Source of the DNA: Rhodococcus sp. KRD162
GTDB lineage: Bacteria; Actinomycetota; Actinomycetes; Mycobacteriales; Mycobacteriaceae
Direction: 5' to 3'
Assembly (NCBI RefSeq): GCF_017168335.1
Contig: NZ_JABFAU010000005.1
Location: 1-64,000, forward strand
DNA: 64,000 nucleotides
Shown here: positions 56,164 to 64,000 of the stretch, piece after piece
Layout: every line of letters begins with the position of its first letter
How positions within the stretch are numbered: the first letter of the stretch is position 1
The notes under the pieces: generated by a model
The model's input: only the letters and a program-made list of their open reading frames with translations
Database searches by the model: none
Told to the model about the DNA's origin: nothing
Made by a program: the position numbers and the translations under genes

Positions 56164-59100
56164 GAGGACTTGGTGATCACAGCCCGAACCCCTTCACCGA
56201 GATCGCTGCCCTCCTCGCCGACGCTGCCATCGACGAGCGAGAGCGCAAGCACCTCGCCCGCGATCAGATCGCGATGGGTCTCGAGCCACGACCGACGATC
56301 CGCGGGAACCTCGATGACGACGTCGATCCGGTCCGAGACGTCCAATCCGTGACTGCGACGCGCGTCCTGCAGCTCACGGATGCGGTCCTTCGCCCAACCC
56401 TCGGCCTCCAATTCCTCGGTGACGACCGAATCGAGCACCACGAGCCCGGCATTTGCGGGCAGTGGAGCCGTCGATTCGGGCTCGGCAGCGACAAGCCTCC
56501 GGGTGAATTCCTCGGGCAGCAGTGCAATTCCGGCCGCGGTGACGACGCCCTCGGCATCCTCGGACCAGTCACCGGCCTTGACCGCCTTGATGACCTTCTG
56601 GACATCCTTGCCGATCCGTGGGCCTGCGGCGCGCGCGTTGACGACGAGCTCGAACTTGCCGTGTACGGCAACGTCTTCGGTCAGATCGACCTTCTTGACG
56701 TTGACCTCGTCGGCGATGATGTCGAGGAACGGACGCAGCCGCTCGGCGTCGGCAGCAGCGACGGTCACCTCGGGCAGTGGCAACCGAACGCGCAGATTCT
56801 GGGCCTTGCGGAGACCGAGAACCGTCGAGCAGACGGTACGGACCTCGTCCATGCTCTCGACGAGCTCCGAATCCGAGGGGAGTTCGCCGTCGGCGGGCCA
56901 ATCCGTCAAGTGCACCGAGCGCCCACCGGTCAATCCTCGCCACACCACCTCGCTGATCAACGGCAACAGCGGTGCCGCGATGCGGGTGAGCACCTCGAGC
57001 ACGGTGTGCAGGGTGTCGATTGCGTCGACATCCTCGCTCCAGAAACGTGAACGAGACCGTCGCACATACCAGTTGGTCAGTGCATCGCAGAAGGTGCGCA
57101 GCTCGTCGCAGGCACCGGCGATGTCGTTGCCCTCGAGCGCATCGGTGATGACATCGCGAGTTGCCGAGAGCTTGGCCAGCACATAACGGTCGAGTACGTG
57201 TGGCGAATCGGTGCGCCATCGGCCCGGGGTCGGCGCATAGAGCTGCAAGAAGCTCCACGCGTTCCAGATCGGCAGCAAAGCCTGCCGCACGCCCTCGCGA
57301 ATACCCTGCTCGGTCACGATCAGGTTGCCGCCGCGCAGGATCGGTGAGGACATCAGGAACCACCGCATGGCGTCGGAGCCGTCGCGGTCGAACACTTCCT
57401 TGACGTCCGGGTAGTTGCCCTTGGACTTGCTCATCTTCAGACCGTCCTCGCCGAGCACGATGCCGTGCGCGGCAACGGTCTTGAAGGCGGGCCTGTCGAA
57501 GAGGGCCGTGGCCAGCACATGCAGGGTGTAGAACCAACCGCGAGTCTGTCCGTTGTACTCGACGATGAAATCGCCCGGGTTGTGCGAGTGGAACCATTCC
57601 TCGTTCTCGAACGGGAAGTGCACCTGCGCATACGGCATCGAACCCGACTCGAACCAGCAGTCGAGCACCTCGGGCACGCGCCGCATCGTCGACTTACCGG
57701 TCGGATCATCAGGATTGGGACGCGTCAGATCATCGATGTAGGGGCGGTGCAGATCGGTCGGCCGCACGCCGAAGTCACGTTCGAGCTCGTCCAGGCTGCC
57801 GTACACGTCCAGCCGCGGATAGGCCGGGTCGTCGGAGGTCCATGCCGGAATCGGGCTGCCCCAGTATCGGTTTCGGCTGATGTTCCAATCGCGCGCGCCT
57901 TCGAGCCACTTGCCGAACTGGCCGTCCTTGATGTGTTCGGGCACCCAGGTGATCTCCTGGTTGAGCTCGACCATCCGGTCACGGAACTCGGTGACCGCGA
58001 CGAACCACGACGGCACCGCCATGTAGATCAACGGCTCGCCGCTGCGCCAGCTGTGCGGGTAGGAGTGCTCGATGGTCTCGTGCCGGAGCAACCGGCCCGC
58101 GCTCTTGAGATCCTTGATGATCACCGGATTGGCGTCGAACACCATCAGGCCCTCGTACGGTGGCACCAACGAGGTGAACTTGCCCCCTGCATCGAGCGGT
58201 TGCACCACCTCGATGCCGTTCGCGGTGGCGACGTCCATGTCCTCTTCACCGAAGGCCGGCGCGAGGTGAACGATCCCGGTGCCCGAATCGGTGGTGACGT
58301 AGTCGGCACGCAGCACGCGGTGCGAGTTCTCATGGCCGAGAAAGAAGTCGTACGGCGGCGCGTAGTCGAGCCCGACCAACTCCGTCCCGGTGTGCTCCGA
58401 CAGCACCTCCGGCTGCTCGCCCAGTTCCTTCGCATAGTGCGCCAGACGTTCAGCAGCGAGCACGTACCGCTCGCCGTCGAGACCGCGCACCTGCACGTAG
58501 TGCACCGCCGGATGCACGGCGATCGCCAGGTTGGACGGAAGCGTCCACGGCGTGGTGGTCCAGATCAGCGCATTGGCACCGTCCAGGGGTGAGCCGGGAG
58601 CGGTCAGCGGCATGAGAACGGTGACCGCAGGGTCCTGACGCATCTTGTATGCGTCGTCGAGTCGGGTCTCCTGGTTGGACAGCGGCGTCTGCTCGTACCA
58701 GCTGTACGGCAGCACCCGGTAACCCTGGTAGATCAGGCCCTTGTCGTGCAGCGTCTTGAACGCCCACATGACCGATTCCATGAAGTCGACATCGAGCGTC
58801 TTGTAGTCGTTGTCGAAGTCCACCCACCGCGCCTGCCGGGTGACATAGTCCCGCCACTCGTCGGTGTACTGCAGCACCGACTGCTTGCAGTAGGCGTTGA
58901 ACTTCGCCAGGCCCATCTCGTCGATCTCGGACTTGTCCTTGATACCGAGTTGCTTCTCCGCTTCCAGCTCAGCGGGCAGTCCATGGCAGTCCCAGCCGAA
59001 TCGGCGCTCCACCTTCTTGCCGCGCATCGTCTGGAACCGCGGGACGAGGTCCTTGACGTAACCGGTGAGCAGGTGACCGTAGTGCGGCAACCCGTTGGCG

Positions 59101-59297
59101 AAGGGTGGTCCGTCGTAGAAGACGAATTCCTCGGCATCCGATCGGTTGTCGACGCTGGCTCGGAACGTTCCGTCCTCGGCCCACTCGTGCAGGACGATGC
59201 GCTCGAGATCGGGAAACGGGACACTGCCCGATCTGCCATGCGCCAGATCGACGAGCGGATACGACGCCGAGGTCGGACGTGCGCTTGCATCTGTCAT
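56160..59297 (-). CDS. ileS: Isoleucyl-tRNA synthetase
   Basis: The 1045-residue class I synthetase has the HIGH motif as HYGH ([16 protein letters not shown]) and the KMSKS loop ([12 protein letters not shown]). It has a large CP1 editing domain and a C-terminal anticodon-binding region. The length and motifs match the eukaryote-like IleS type of actinobacteria. GGAGGAGA precedes the ATG at 59297. A T-box leader lies directly upstream and should adjust synthesis to uncharged tRNA-Ile. Confidence 0.96.
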   Translation of the reverse strand: MTDASARPTSASYPLVDLAHGRSGSVPFPDLERIVLHEWAEDGTFRASVDNRSDAEEFVFYDGPPFANGLPHYGHLLTGYVKDLVPRFQTMRGKKVERRFGWDCHGLPAELEAEKQLGIKDKSEIDEMGLAKFNAYCKQSVLQYTDEWRDYVTRQARWVDFDNDYKTLDVDFMESVMWAFKTLHDKGLIYQGYRVLPYSWYEQTPLSNQETRLDDAYKMRQDPAVTVLMPLTAPGSPLDGANALIWTTTPWTLPSNLAIAVHPAVHYVQVRGLDGERYVLAAERLAHYAKELGEQPEVLSEHTGTELVGLDYAPPYDFFLGHENSHRVLRADYVTTDSGTGIVHLAPAFGEEDMDVATANGIEVVQPLDAGGKFTSLVPPYEGLMVFDANPVIIKDLKSAGRLLRHETIEHSYPHSWRSGEPLIYMAVPSWFVAVTEFRDRMVELNQEITWVPEHIKDGQFGKWLEGARDWNISRNRYWGSPIPAWTSDDPAYPRLDVYGSLDELERDFGVRPTDLHRPYIDDLTRPNPDDPTGKSTMRRVPEVLDCWFESGSMPYAQVHFPFENEEWFHSHNPGDFIVEYNGQTRGWFYTLHVLATALFDRPAFKTVAAHGIVLGEDGLKMSKSKGNYPDVKEVFDRDGSDAMRWFLMSSPILRGGNLIVTEQGIREGVRQALLPIWNAWSFLQLYAPTPGRWRTDSPHVLDRYVLAKLSATRDVITDALEGNDIAGACDELRTFCDALTNWYVRRSRSRFWSEDVDAIDTLHTVLEVLTRIAAPLLPLISEVVWRGLTGGRSVHLTDWPADGELPSDSELVESMDEVRTVCSTVLGLRKAQNLRVRLPLPEVTVAAADAERLRPFLDIIADEVNVKKVDLTEDVAVHGKFELVVNARAAGPRIGKDVQKVIKAVKAGDWSEDAEGVVTAAGIALLPEEFTRRLVAAEPESTAPLPANAGLVVLDSVVTEELEAEGWAKDRIRELQDARRSHGLDVSDRIDVVIEVPADRRSWLETHRDLIAGEVLALSLVDGSVGEEGSDLGEGVRAVITKSS

Positions 59298-59520
59298 AAC
59301 GGTCTCCTCCGTGCCGGTCGCGTGCATCACGCGACACTGGTTGGCACGGGGACGACGTTCGGGCATTCTGTGCGCCCTACACCGCGGTACCACCCCGCTT
59401 GCTCGCTCTCGACGTCACGTCGGGAGGATCGAGCCACTCCACGTGAGCTGTGACGGGCTCGCCCGTTCGGTTCTACTGAACGCCGACGGCGTCGTTCTTC
59501 CGAAGACTCCCCGGTGATAG
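59298..59520 (-). promoter_or_regulatory. T-box riboswitch of ileS
   Basis: On the minus strand, GGGGTGGTACCGCGG (59382-59396 in plus coordinates) is the conserved T-box sequence whose TGGT pairs with the tRNA acceptor end. Several GC-rich stems precede it, including CTCGA...TCGAG. The ribosome binding site GGAGGAGA lies about 75 bases downstream, so translational control is likely, as reported for actinobacterial ileS T-boxes. I could not place the specifier codon with confidence. Confidence 0.85.
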
Positions 59521-59594
59521 CCGGATCGATGCCTGAACACTTACTCGAACACTGATTGCAACACTGGCCGCCGGACGGACAGATCCCGCCCCTG

Positions 59595-59771
59595 TTACCG
59601 GTCGGGCTCGGGCGGTGGTCGTCTGCCCGTGAGAGCGCCGATCAGTAGCAGTGCTGCTCCTACGATACACACCACGATGCAGGCCCATGCCCAGACCACG
59701 GACCCGGTCATCAGGGCCAGTACCAGGAAACCGAAGCCGATCGCCGCTGCGCCGAGAGTCAGGACCAACAC
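59595..59771 (-). CDS. Small membrane protein (58 residues)
   Basis: GTG 59771 starts a frame encoding two hydrophobic helices (AAAIGFGFLVLALMTG and WACIVVCIVGAALLLIGALTG) and a tail GRRPPPEPDR, ending at TAA 59595-59597. GAGGAA lies 6-11 bases upstream of the start. The pattern of two helices and a charged tail, with a good ribosome binding site, supports a real gene. It lies between wag31 and ileS; no family name was recognised. Confidence 0.72.
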   Translation of the reverse strand: MLVLTLGAAAIGFGFLVLALMTGSVVWAWACIVVCIVGAALLLIGALTGRRPPPEPDR

Positions 59772-59850
59772 GGCATTCCTCGCTCAATACTCGACGCGAC
59801 AACCGGATCCGACGCTACCGAAGCCGGCAGCGTCGGACGGCGATCGTGCG

Positions 59851-60699
59851 TCAGTTGCCCTTGGCGTACGACTGGGAGTATCCGGACGTCTGATTGTCCT
59901 GATTGAAGTTCTCCTGGCCGTTGTCCACCGGCAAAGCCGAGGAACGGTTCTCGAGCTCTTCGAGCTGCGATTCGAGGTAGGACTTGAGCCGGACGCGGTA
60001 CTCGCGCTCGAACGTCTTGAGCTGTTCGATACGACCCTCGAGCACCGAGCGCTGCTGGTTGATCGTTGCCATGATCTCGGTGTGCTTGCGCTCGGCATCC
60101 GCCTGCAGCGCGTCGGCCTTCTCCTTGGCCTGGCGCAACTGCGTCTCGGAGCGAGTCTGGGCGTCGGAGAGCAGCGACTCGGACTTCTGCCGAGCCTCGG
60201 TCATCATCGCCTCGGAGCGCGTACGTGCATCGGACACCAGCCGTTCGGCGTTGGTGCGAGCATTGCCGAGCAACTGCTCGGACTCGGACTTCGCGTCACC
60301 GGTGAGACGATCGGCCATCTCCTGAGCGAGGCCGAGAATCTTCGCGGCCTGCATGTTGGAGTCGCCACCCTGCGCGGCTGCCGCCGCAACCGGTGCCACA
60401 GGCGCGGGCTGCGCCACGGGCTGGGGCTTGGGGGGATCCACCGGGCGCTGCTGCTCTGCCTTCGGCGCGGGAGCCTGAACGGGCTGCGGGCTCTGCCGGG
60501 CCGAACTCTTGGAGTCGGCAAGTTCCTGATCGAGCTCACCGACCCGCTGACGTAGGTCGGCGTTCTCTTCGATCAGTCGCGACAGCTCTTGCTCGACGAG
60601 GTCGAGAAAAGCGTCGACCTCGTCTTCGTTGTAACCGCGCTTACCGATGGGCGGCTTACTGAAAGCTACATTGTGCACATCAGCTGGAGTCAGCGGCAT
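59851..60699 (-). CDS. wag31: Polar growth and division protein Wag31/DivIVA
   Basis: The 282-residue protein has an N-terminal DivIVA domain ([36 protein letters not shown]) for membrane-curvature binding. A Pro/Gln/Ala linker and a long coiled coil (about residues 115-250) follow. It marks cell poles and directs new wall synthesis in actinobacteria. AAGGGAT precedes the ATG. It stands in the usual order sepF-yggT-wag31. Bases 60700-60858, upstream, hold no gene. Confidence 0.95.
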   Translation of the reverse strand: MPLTPADVHNVAFSKPPIGKRGYNEDEVDAFLDLVEQELSRLIEENADLRQRVGELDQELADSKSSARQSPQPVQAPAPKAEQQRPVDPPKPQPVAQPAPVAPVAAAAAQGGDSNMQAAKILGLAQEMADRLTGDAKSESEQLLGNARTNAERLVSDARTRSEAMMTEARQKSESLLSDAQTRSETQLRQAKEKADALQADAERKHTEIMATINQQRSVLEGRIEQLKTFEREYRVRLKSYLESQLEELENRSSALPVDNGQENFNQDNQTSGYSQSYAKGN

Positions 60700-60858
60700 G
60701 GAAGGATCCCTTCACGCGTCTTGGGGCGGTAGAGCAAGCATTCAGTTATATGCCATTCCGCGCGAGTGCAGAACAATCAAACTGTAACTGGCGTCCATTC
60801 TGTCACACGGGACACGCAGCCTGCGCACGTCCCGAGTTCTAACATTCCATCTTCTGCC

Positions 60859-61146
60859 TCAGGCCGCGAGGCTGCTGGTCACATTCCACAGGATGAAGAC
60901 GACGAAAAGCAGGACCATGATGGACAGATCCAGTCGTACTCCACCGAGGTTGAGCGGTGGAATCACTCTACGGAGGAACTTCACCGGCGGGTCGGTGACG
61001 GTGAAGATCGCCTCGAGCAATACGACGACCACCCCGGTCGGATGCCAATCCCTCGCGAAAGTTCTGATGAACTCGACGATGATTCGACCGATGAGAAGGA
61101 GCCAAAAAAGAAACAATACGATGTTGATCACCGTGAACACGATCAC
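60859..61146 (-). CDS. YggT-family membrane protein
   Basis: The 95-residue protein has two membrane helices at the ends (VFTVINIVLFLFWLLLIGRIIVEF and LSIMVLLFVVFILW). Between them is FTVTDPPVKFLRRVIPPLNLGGVRLDLS, the conserved YggT core. It is a member of the division cluster; a role in envelope or division-site processes is assumed but not defined. The GTG start has only a weak ribosome binding site. Confidence 0.9.
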   Translation of the reverse strand: MIVFTVINIVLFLFWLLLIGRIIVEFIRTFARDWHPTGVVVVLLEAIFTVTDPPVKFLRRVIPPLNLGGVRLDLSIMVLLFVVFILWNVTSSLAA

Positions 61147-61228
61147 GGCTATACTCTGCCTGACTTCGCCTGGCTGAGCAAAGCGCGCTGGTCACAGCCT
61201 CGAACTACCGCCCCGAGTCGCGAATCCT

Positions 61229-61879
61229 TCACTGCTGACTGTAGAAGCCGGTCTCGGCGATACGCCTGCGCTCCTGCGGGGATACATCCACATCGGCAGG
61301 CGAGAGCAGGAAGACCTTCGTCGCTACCTTGTCGAAGGAACCACGCAGTGCGAACGCCAGACCGGCAGCGAAATCCACCAGACGCTTGGCATCGGCGTTG
61401 CTCATCTCCACCAGATCCATGATGACCGGAGTTCCGTCGCGGAAACGCTCACCGATCGTGCGGGCCTCGCTGTAGTCCCGTGGACGCAATGTGGTGATCT
61501 TCGACATCGGGCCGCCATCGTCGACGACGGGGCTGCGGCGAGTGTCGGCGCGCACGTCCATACGGGTGTCCATGGCCAAGGCTCCTCGAGTTGCCGGGCC
61601 TCGCGTCGCCGGTGCCGACCCGCGTCCCCGACCACCGATCGGTGCGAGCGTGGCAGCCGACCGAGGTGCCTCGTAGTCGTCGTCGTAGTCGTCCTCGATG
61701 TGCGCGTGCCGGGATCCGCCGAAGGACGGCTTCACGAACTCACGGTCGTCGATGTCGTCGTAGCTGTCACGACCACCACGGGAACTGCGTCGCGCGTCGG
61801 GCTCGTCGAGGTAGTCGTCCTCGTAGTCGGCGAGCGGAACCATGCCGAAGTACGCCTTGAACTTGTGCAGGGTGCTCAT
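61229..61879 (-). CDS. sepF: Cell division protein SepF
   Basis: The predicted protein has 216 residues. The N-terminal amphipathic membrane anchor is [15 protein letters not shown]; a long acidic, disordered linker follows. The C-terminal SepF domain contains [28 protein letters not shown] and [15 protein letters not shown]. It anchors FtsZ to the membrane in actinobacteria, which lack FtsA. GGAAGG lies before the ATG at 61879. Confidence 0.95.
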   Translation of the reverse strand: MSTLHKFKAYFGMVPLADYEDDYLDEPDARRSSRGGRDSYDDIDDREFVKPSFGGSRHAHIEDDYDDDYEAPRSAATLAPIGGRGRGSAPATRGPATRGALAMDTRMDVRADTRRSPVVDDGGPMSKITTLRPRDYSEARTIGERFRDGTPVIMDLVEMSNADAKRLVDFAAGLAFALRGSFDKVATKVFLLSPADVDVSPQERRRIAETGFYSQQ

Positions 61880-61962
61880 CGTTCTGCCTTCCGTGGCGGT
61901 GTGTCTGCTGTCGATCCCCAGGTTCGCAAGTGTCTGTTGTGACTGATGTGATCTGTGGACTG

Positions 61963-62718
61963 TTAGTGCGAGGCTATCGGCCGCGCACCGAGTATTGCGG
62001 TACCGACACGCACGCACGTCGATCCGTGGCGCACAGCAGCTTCCAGGTCCTCGGTCATGCCGGCGGACAGCTCGAGGGCACCCGGATGATCGCGCAGCAC
62101 ACGATGGTGGATCCGCTCGAGATCGGCGAACGATGCGTCGGCGTCGGCACCCAGTGGCGGCACCGCCATCAGCCCCGCCAGCCGCAGACCGGATGCGCCC
62201 GACACCGCCTCGGCCAATGCGTCGACCTCGTCACGCTCGACGCCGCCGCGATGGACGTCGCCGTCGAGACTGACTTGGATGAGCACGTCGAGATCGTTCC
62301 GACGAACGCCGTCGTCCAAGGCCCCCGTCGCTGCCTTGGACAGTGCGGTGACCAACCGGAGACTGTCCACGGAGTGGACCGACTGCGCCCAGGCCGCAAC
62401 GGACTTCGCCTTGTTGCGCTGCAGATGGCCGATCATGTGCCACCGAGGCGGATCGGCGCGGAACTCCTCGACCGTCTCGGCCACCTTCGGGCTCGCGTCC
62501 TGTTCTCTCGATTCCCCGAAGTCCCGGCACCCGAGCCGGTACAGAATGCGCACATCGGAGGCCGGAAAGAACTTGGTCACCGGTAGCAGCGAGACCTCCT
62601 GGGGCGATCTACCCGCCTCGACGCAGGCGCGAGAGAGCCGCTCGCGCACCGAGGTCAGCGCACCGTCGATCTCACGGGCGCGGCCCGCGTCCTCGGCGTG
62701 ATCGGTCGGTTCGCTCAT
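61963..62718 (-). CDS. PLP homeostasis protein (YggS/PROSC family)
   Basis: The 251-residue protein has the YggS fold with [17 protein letters not shown] (PLP-lysine), the [13 protein letters not shown] segment, and [27 protein letters not shown] at the C terminus. It binds pyridoxal phosphate and keeps free PLP in balance; it has no known catalytic reaction. It lies in the conserved ftsZ-pgeF-yggS-sepF order. GGAGGG precedes the ATG. Confidence 0.93.
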   Translation of the reverse strand: MSEPTDHAEDAGRAREIDGALTSVRERLSRACVEAGRSPQEVSLLPVTKFFPASDVRILYRLGCRDFGESREQDASPKVAETVEEFRADPPRWHMIGHLQRNKAKSVAAWAQSVHSVDSLRLVTALSKAATGALDDGVRRNDLDVLIQVSLDGDVHRGGVERDEVDALAEAVSGASGLRLAGLMAVPPLGADADASFADLERIHHRVLRDHPGALELSAGMTEDLEAAVRHGSTCVRVGTAILGARPIASH

Positions 62719-62737
62719 GAGCATCCCTCCTGCCGCG

Positions 62738-63505
62738 TCACCGCTCGGCCGTGGCCGCGCGGTCGTCGGAGAATCCACTGTCCATCCACACGACACTGGC
62801 GATGCGGCCGGTAGAACCTTCCCGGCGATGACTGAACAGAGTCCTGTCCTCGATCGTGCACCGCGGATCCTGAGCCACACCGGACACGCCTGCTGCGATC
62901 AGCTGGGCCCGGAGTCCGGCGGGTATGTCGAGTCCTGGGGTGTGCCGAACAGTCGTCGTCGCACTTCCGGGAAGGTGTTTGTCCACATCCGAGCGCATGG
63001 ACGCCGGTACCTCGTAGTGCCTGCCACTGGCTGCCGGGCCGAGCAGCGCCCCGATCCTCGCGGGCACCGCCCCGAGCTCGACCATCGCAGCCAACACCCG
63101 AGGCAGAATCCCGATGCGGGCACCAACCCGACCTGCGTGGACCGCAGCGATGACACCCGCTTCCTCGTCGGACAGCAGCACGGGAACGCAGTCGGCGGTC
63201 AACACCACCAACCCCAGATCCCGCTGCGTCGTCACCAGGGCATCGGTCATCGGCACCGGTTCGGACGTCGGGCCATCGACGACGGTGACGGTTCGACCGT
63301 GCACCTGCTCCATGAAGACCAACCGTTCCAGCCCCATGCCCAACCGATCGCCGAGGCGTCGGCGATTGGTCTCGACGGCAACGGGATCGTCGCCGACATG
63401 GTCACCGAGATTGAAGGTGTCGAACGGCGGTGCCGACACGCCACCCTCGCGGGTGGTGGACACTCGCCGGACCCGGAACGCAGCGGTGGCGGCTGCCTCG
63501 TTCAC
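62738..63505 (-). CDS. pgeF: Polyphenol oxidase-fold purine nucleoside phosphorylase (PgeF/YfiH)
   Basis: The 255-residue protein of the COG1496 laccase-fold family shows FNLGDHVGDDPVAVETNRRRL, FMEQVHGRTVTVVD, LTADCVPVLLSD and AVHAGRVG. These carry the metal-binding His and Cys residues. Members were shown to act on purine nucleosides, and in Gram-negatives on peptidoglycan editing. GTG 63505 overlaps the ftsZ stop (GTGA). Confidence 0.92.
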   Translation of the reverse strand: MNEAAATAAFRVRRVSTTREGGVSAPPFDTFNLGDHVGDDPVAVETNRRRLGDRLGMGLERLVFMEQVHGRTVTVVDGPTSEPVPMTDALVTTQRDLGLVVLTADCVPVLLSDEEAGVIAAVHAGRVGARIGILPRVLAAMVELGAVPARIGALLGPAASGRHYEVPASMRSDVDKHLPGSATTTVRHTPGLDIPAGLRAQLIAAGVSGVAQDPRCTIEDRTLFSHRREGSTGRIASVVWMDSGFSDDRAATAER

Positions 63506-64000
63506 CGCCGCATGAAGGACGGCACGTCGACATCGTCTTCGCCGTCGTCCTCGGCGATCGGCACCCGACGGCCGGAACCGACGGACTCGCGGTCGCTTCC
63601 GGTGGCGGAGTCGCGGCCGGCGGAGTCCCGGGAAGAAGAACTCGACGAGTTCAACGGCGGCAGACTGCTGCCGCTGGAGGCGCCGACGGGATCGCGGAAC
63701 ACCGCGCCTTCGGAGCTCTCGCCCGATCGCGACGACACCTCTCCCGAGCGTGCGGATCCGATCGGACCGCGTCCGCCCGTGGCAGCCTCGATCGGCCGAC
63801 GCGTCGGTGTCCCACCGTCGAAGCCCGCAGCGATGACGGTCACGCGAACCTCGTCGCCGAGCGAGTCGTCGATGACCGTGCCGAAGATGATGTTCGCGTC
63901 GATGTGCGCCGCTTCCTGCACCAGCGACGCGGCCTCGTTGATCTCGAACAGGCCGAGATCGGATCCCCCTGCGATGGACAGCAACACCCCGCGGGCACCT
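63502..64000 (-). CDS. ftsZ: Cell division protein FtsZ, 3' part
   Basis: The frame enters at the window edge and encodes the C-terminal part of FtsZ. GVLLSIAGGSDLGLFEINEAA and the end of the globular domain (EVRVTVIAAGFDGG) come first. A Ser/Gly-rich linker of about 90 residues and the conserved C-terminal peptide DVDVPSFMRR, which binds SepF and other partners, follow. The GTPase half lies beyond position 64000. Confidence 0.96.
   Translation of the reverse strand, partial: GARGVLLSIAGGSDLGLFEINEAASLVQEAAHIDANIIFGTVIDDSLGDEVRVTVIAAGFDGGTPTRRPIEAATGGRGPIGSARSGEVSSRSGESSEGAVFRDPVGASSGSSLPPLNSSSSSSRDSAGRDSATGSDRESVGSGRRVPIAEDDGEDDVDVPSFMRR

Overview
The window is high-GC actinobacterial DNA, most likely Rhodococcus or a close relative in the Mycobacteriales. 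Gene order supports this: ftsZ-pgeF-yggS-sepF-yggT-wag31-ileS, lspA next to an RluA-type pseudouridine synthase, dnaE1, ilvA next to a Ddn-like protein, treX-treY-treZ, and bioB-bsaP-DUF2567 beside nrtR-nadA-nadB-nadC. This matches the arrangement remembered for M. tuberculosis Rv1536-Rv1596. GTGA and ATGA overlaps, GTG starts and mycothiol-type ArsC also fit. Names come from recognised sequence motifs and neighbourhood, not from a database search.

Region 1 (1-about 15.17 kb) is an accessory island. It holds two arsenic-resistance clusters. The first is a divergent unit: a flavoprotein and an MFS transporter on the minus strand, and an ArsR-GNAT (ArsN-like) fusion on the plus strand, around a perfect palindromic operator. 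The second is a seven-gene minus-strand operon, arsR-acr3-arsC-arsC-arsC-flavoprotein-arsO. Upstream of it, reading towards it, lies a four-gene overlapping unit of three tyrosine recombinases plus a DUF6262/TnpC-like protein, related to Tn554-type elements. Immediately beyond the first recombinase gene is the 3' end of a DUF222/HNH endonuclease gene with no 5' end in the window, so the island appears to have inserted into that gene. A repeat-rich scar follows (15.42-15.73 kb).

Region 2 (15.9-31 kb) is chromosomal backbone. It contains an S4-domain RNA-binding protein, the de novo NAD genes nadA-nadB-nadC with a divergent NrtR-type regulator, and the biotin genes bioB and bsaP with a divergent BioQ-type repressor and twin operator boxes. 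After these come secA2, a META lipoprotein, small regulators with their divergent partners, a sirtuin, a CHAP hydrolase and a MerR regulator with a membrane protein.

Region 3 (31-45.6 kb) has two MFS exporters, a membrane acyltransferase with an SGNH domain, the TreX-TreY-TreZ glycogen-to-trehalose operon, a TetR repressor, ilvA, a Ddn-like F420 protein and a small membrane protein.

Region 4 (45.5-64 kb) carries dnaE1, then an lspA-pseudouridine synthase-membrane protein operon, three lipoproteins, and a tightly packed ileS-def-dinB operon headed by a T-box riboswitch. It ends with a 58-residue membrane protein, wag31, yggT, sepF, yggS, pgeF and the 3' end of ftsZ, the cell-division and polar-growth cluster. 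No rRNA, tRNA or CRISPR array was seen. The only gene-poor stretch longer than 300 bases is 15136-15900, which is described in the entries.
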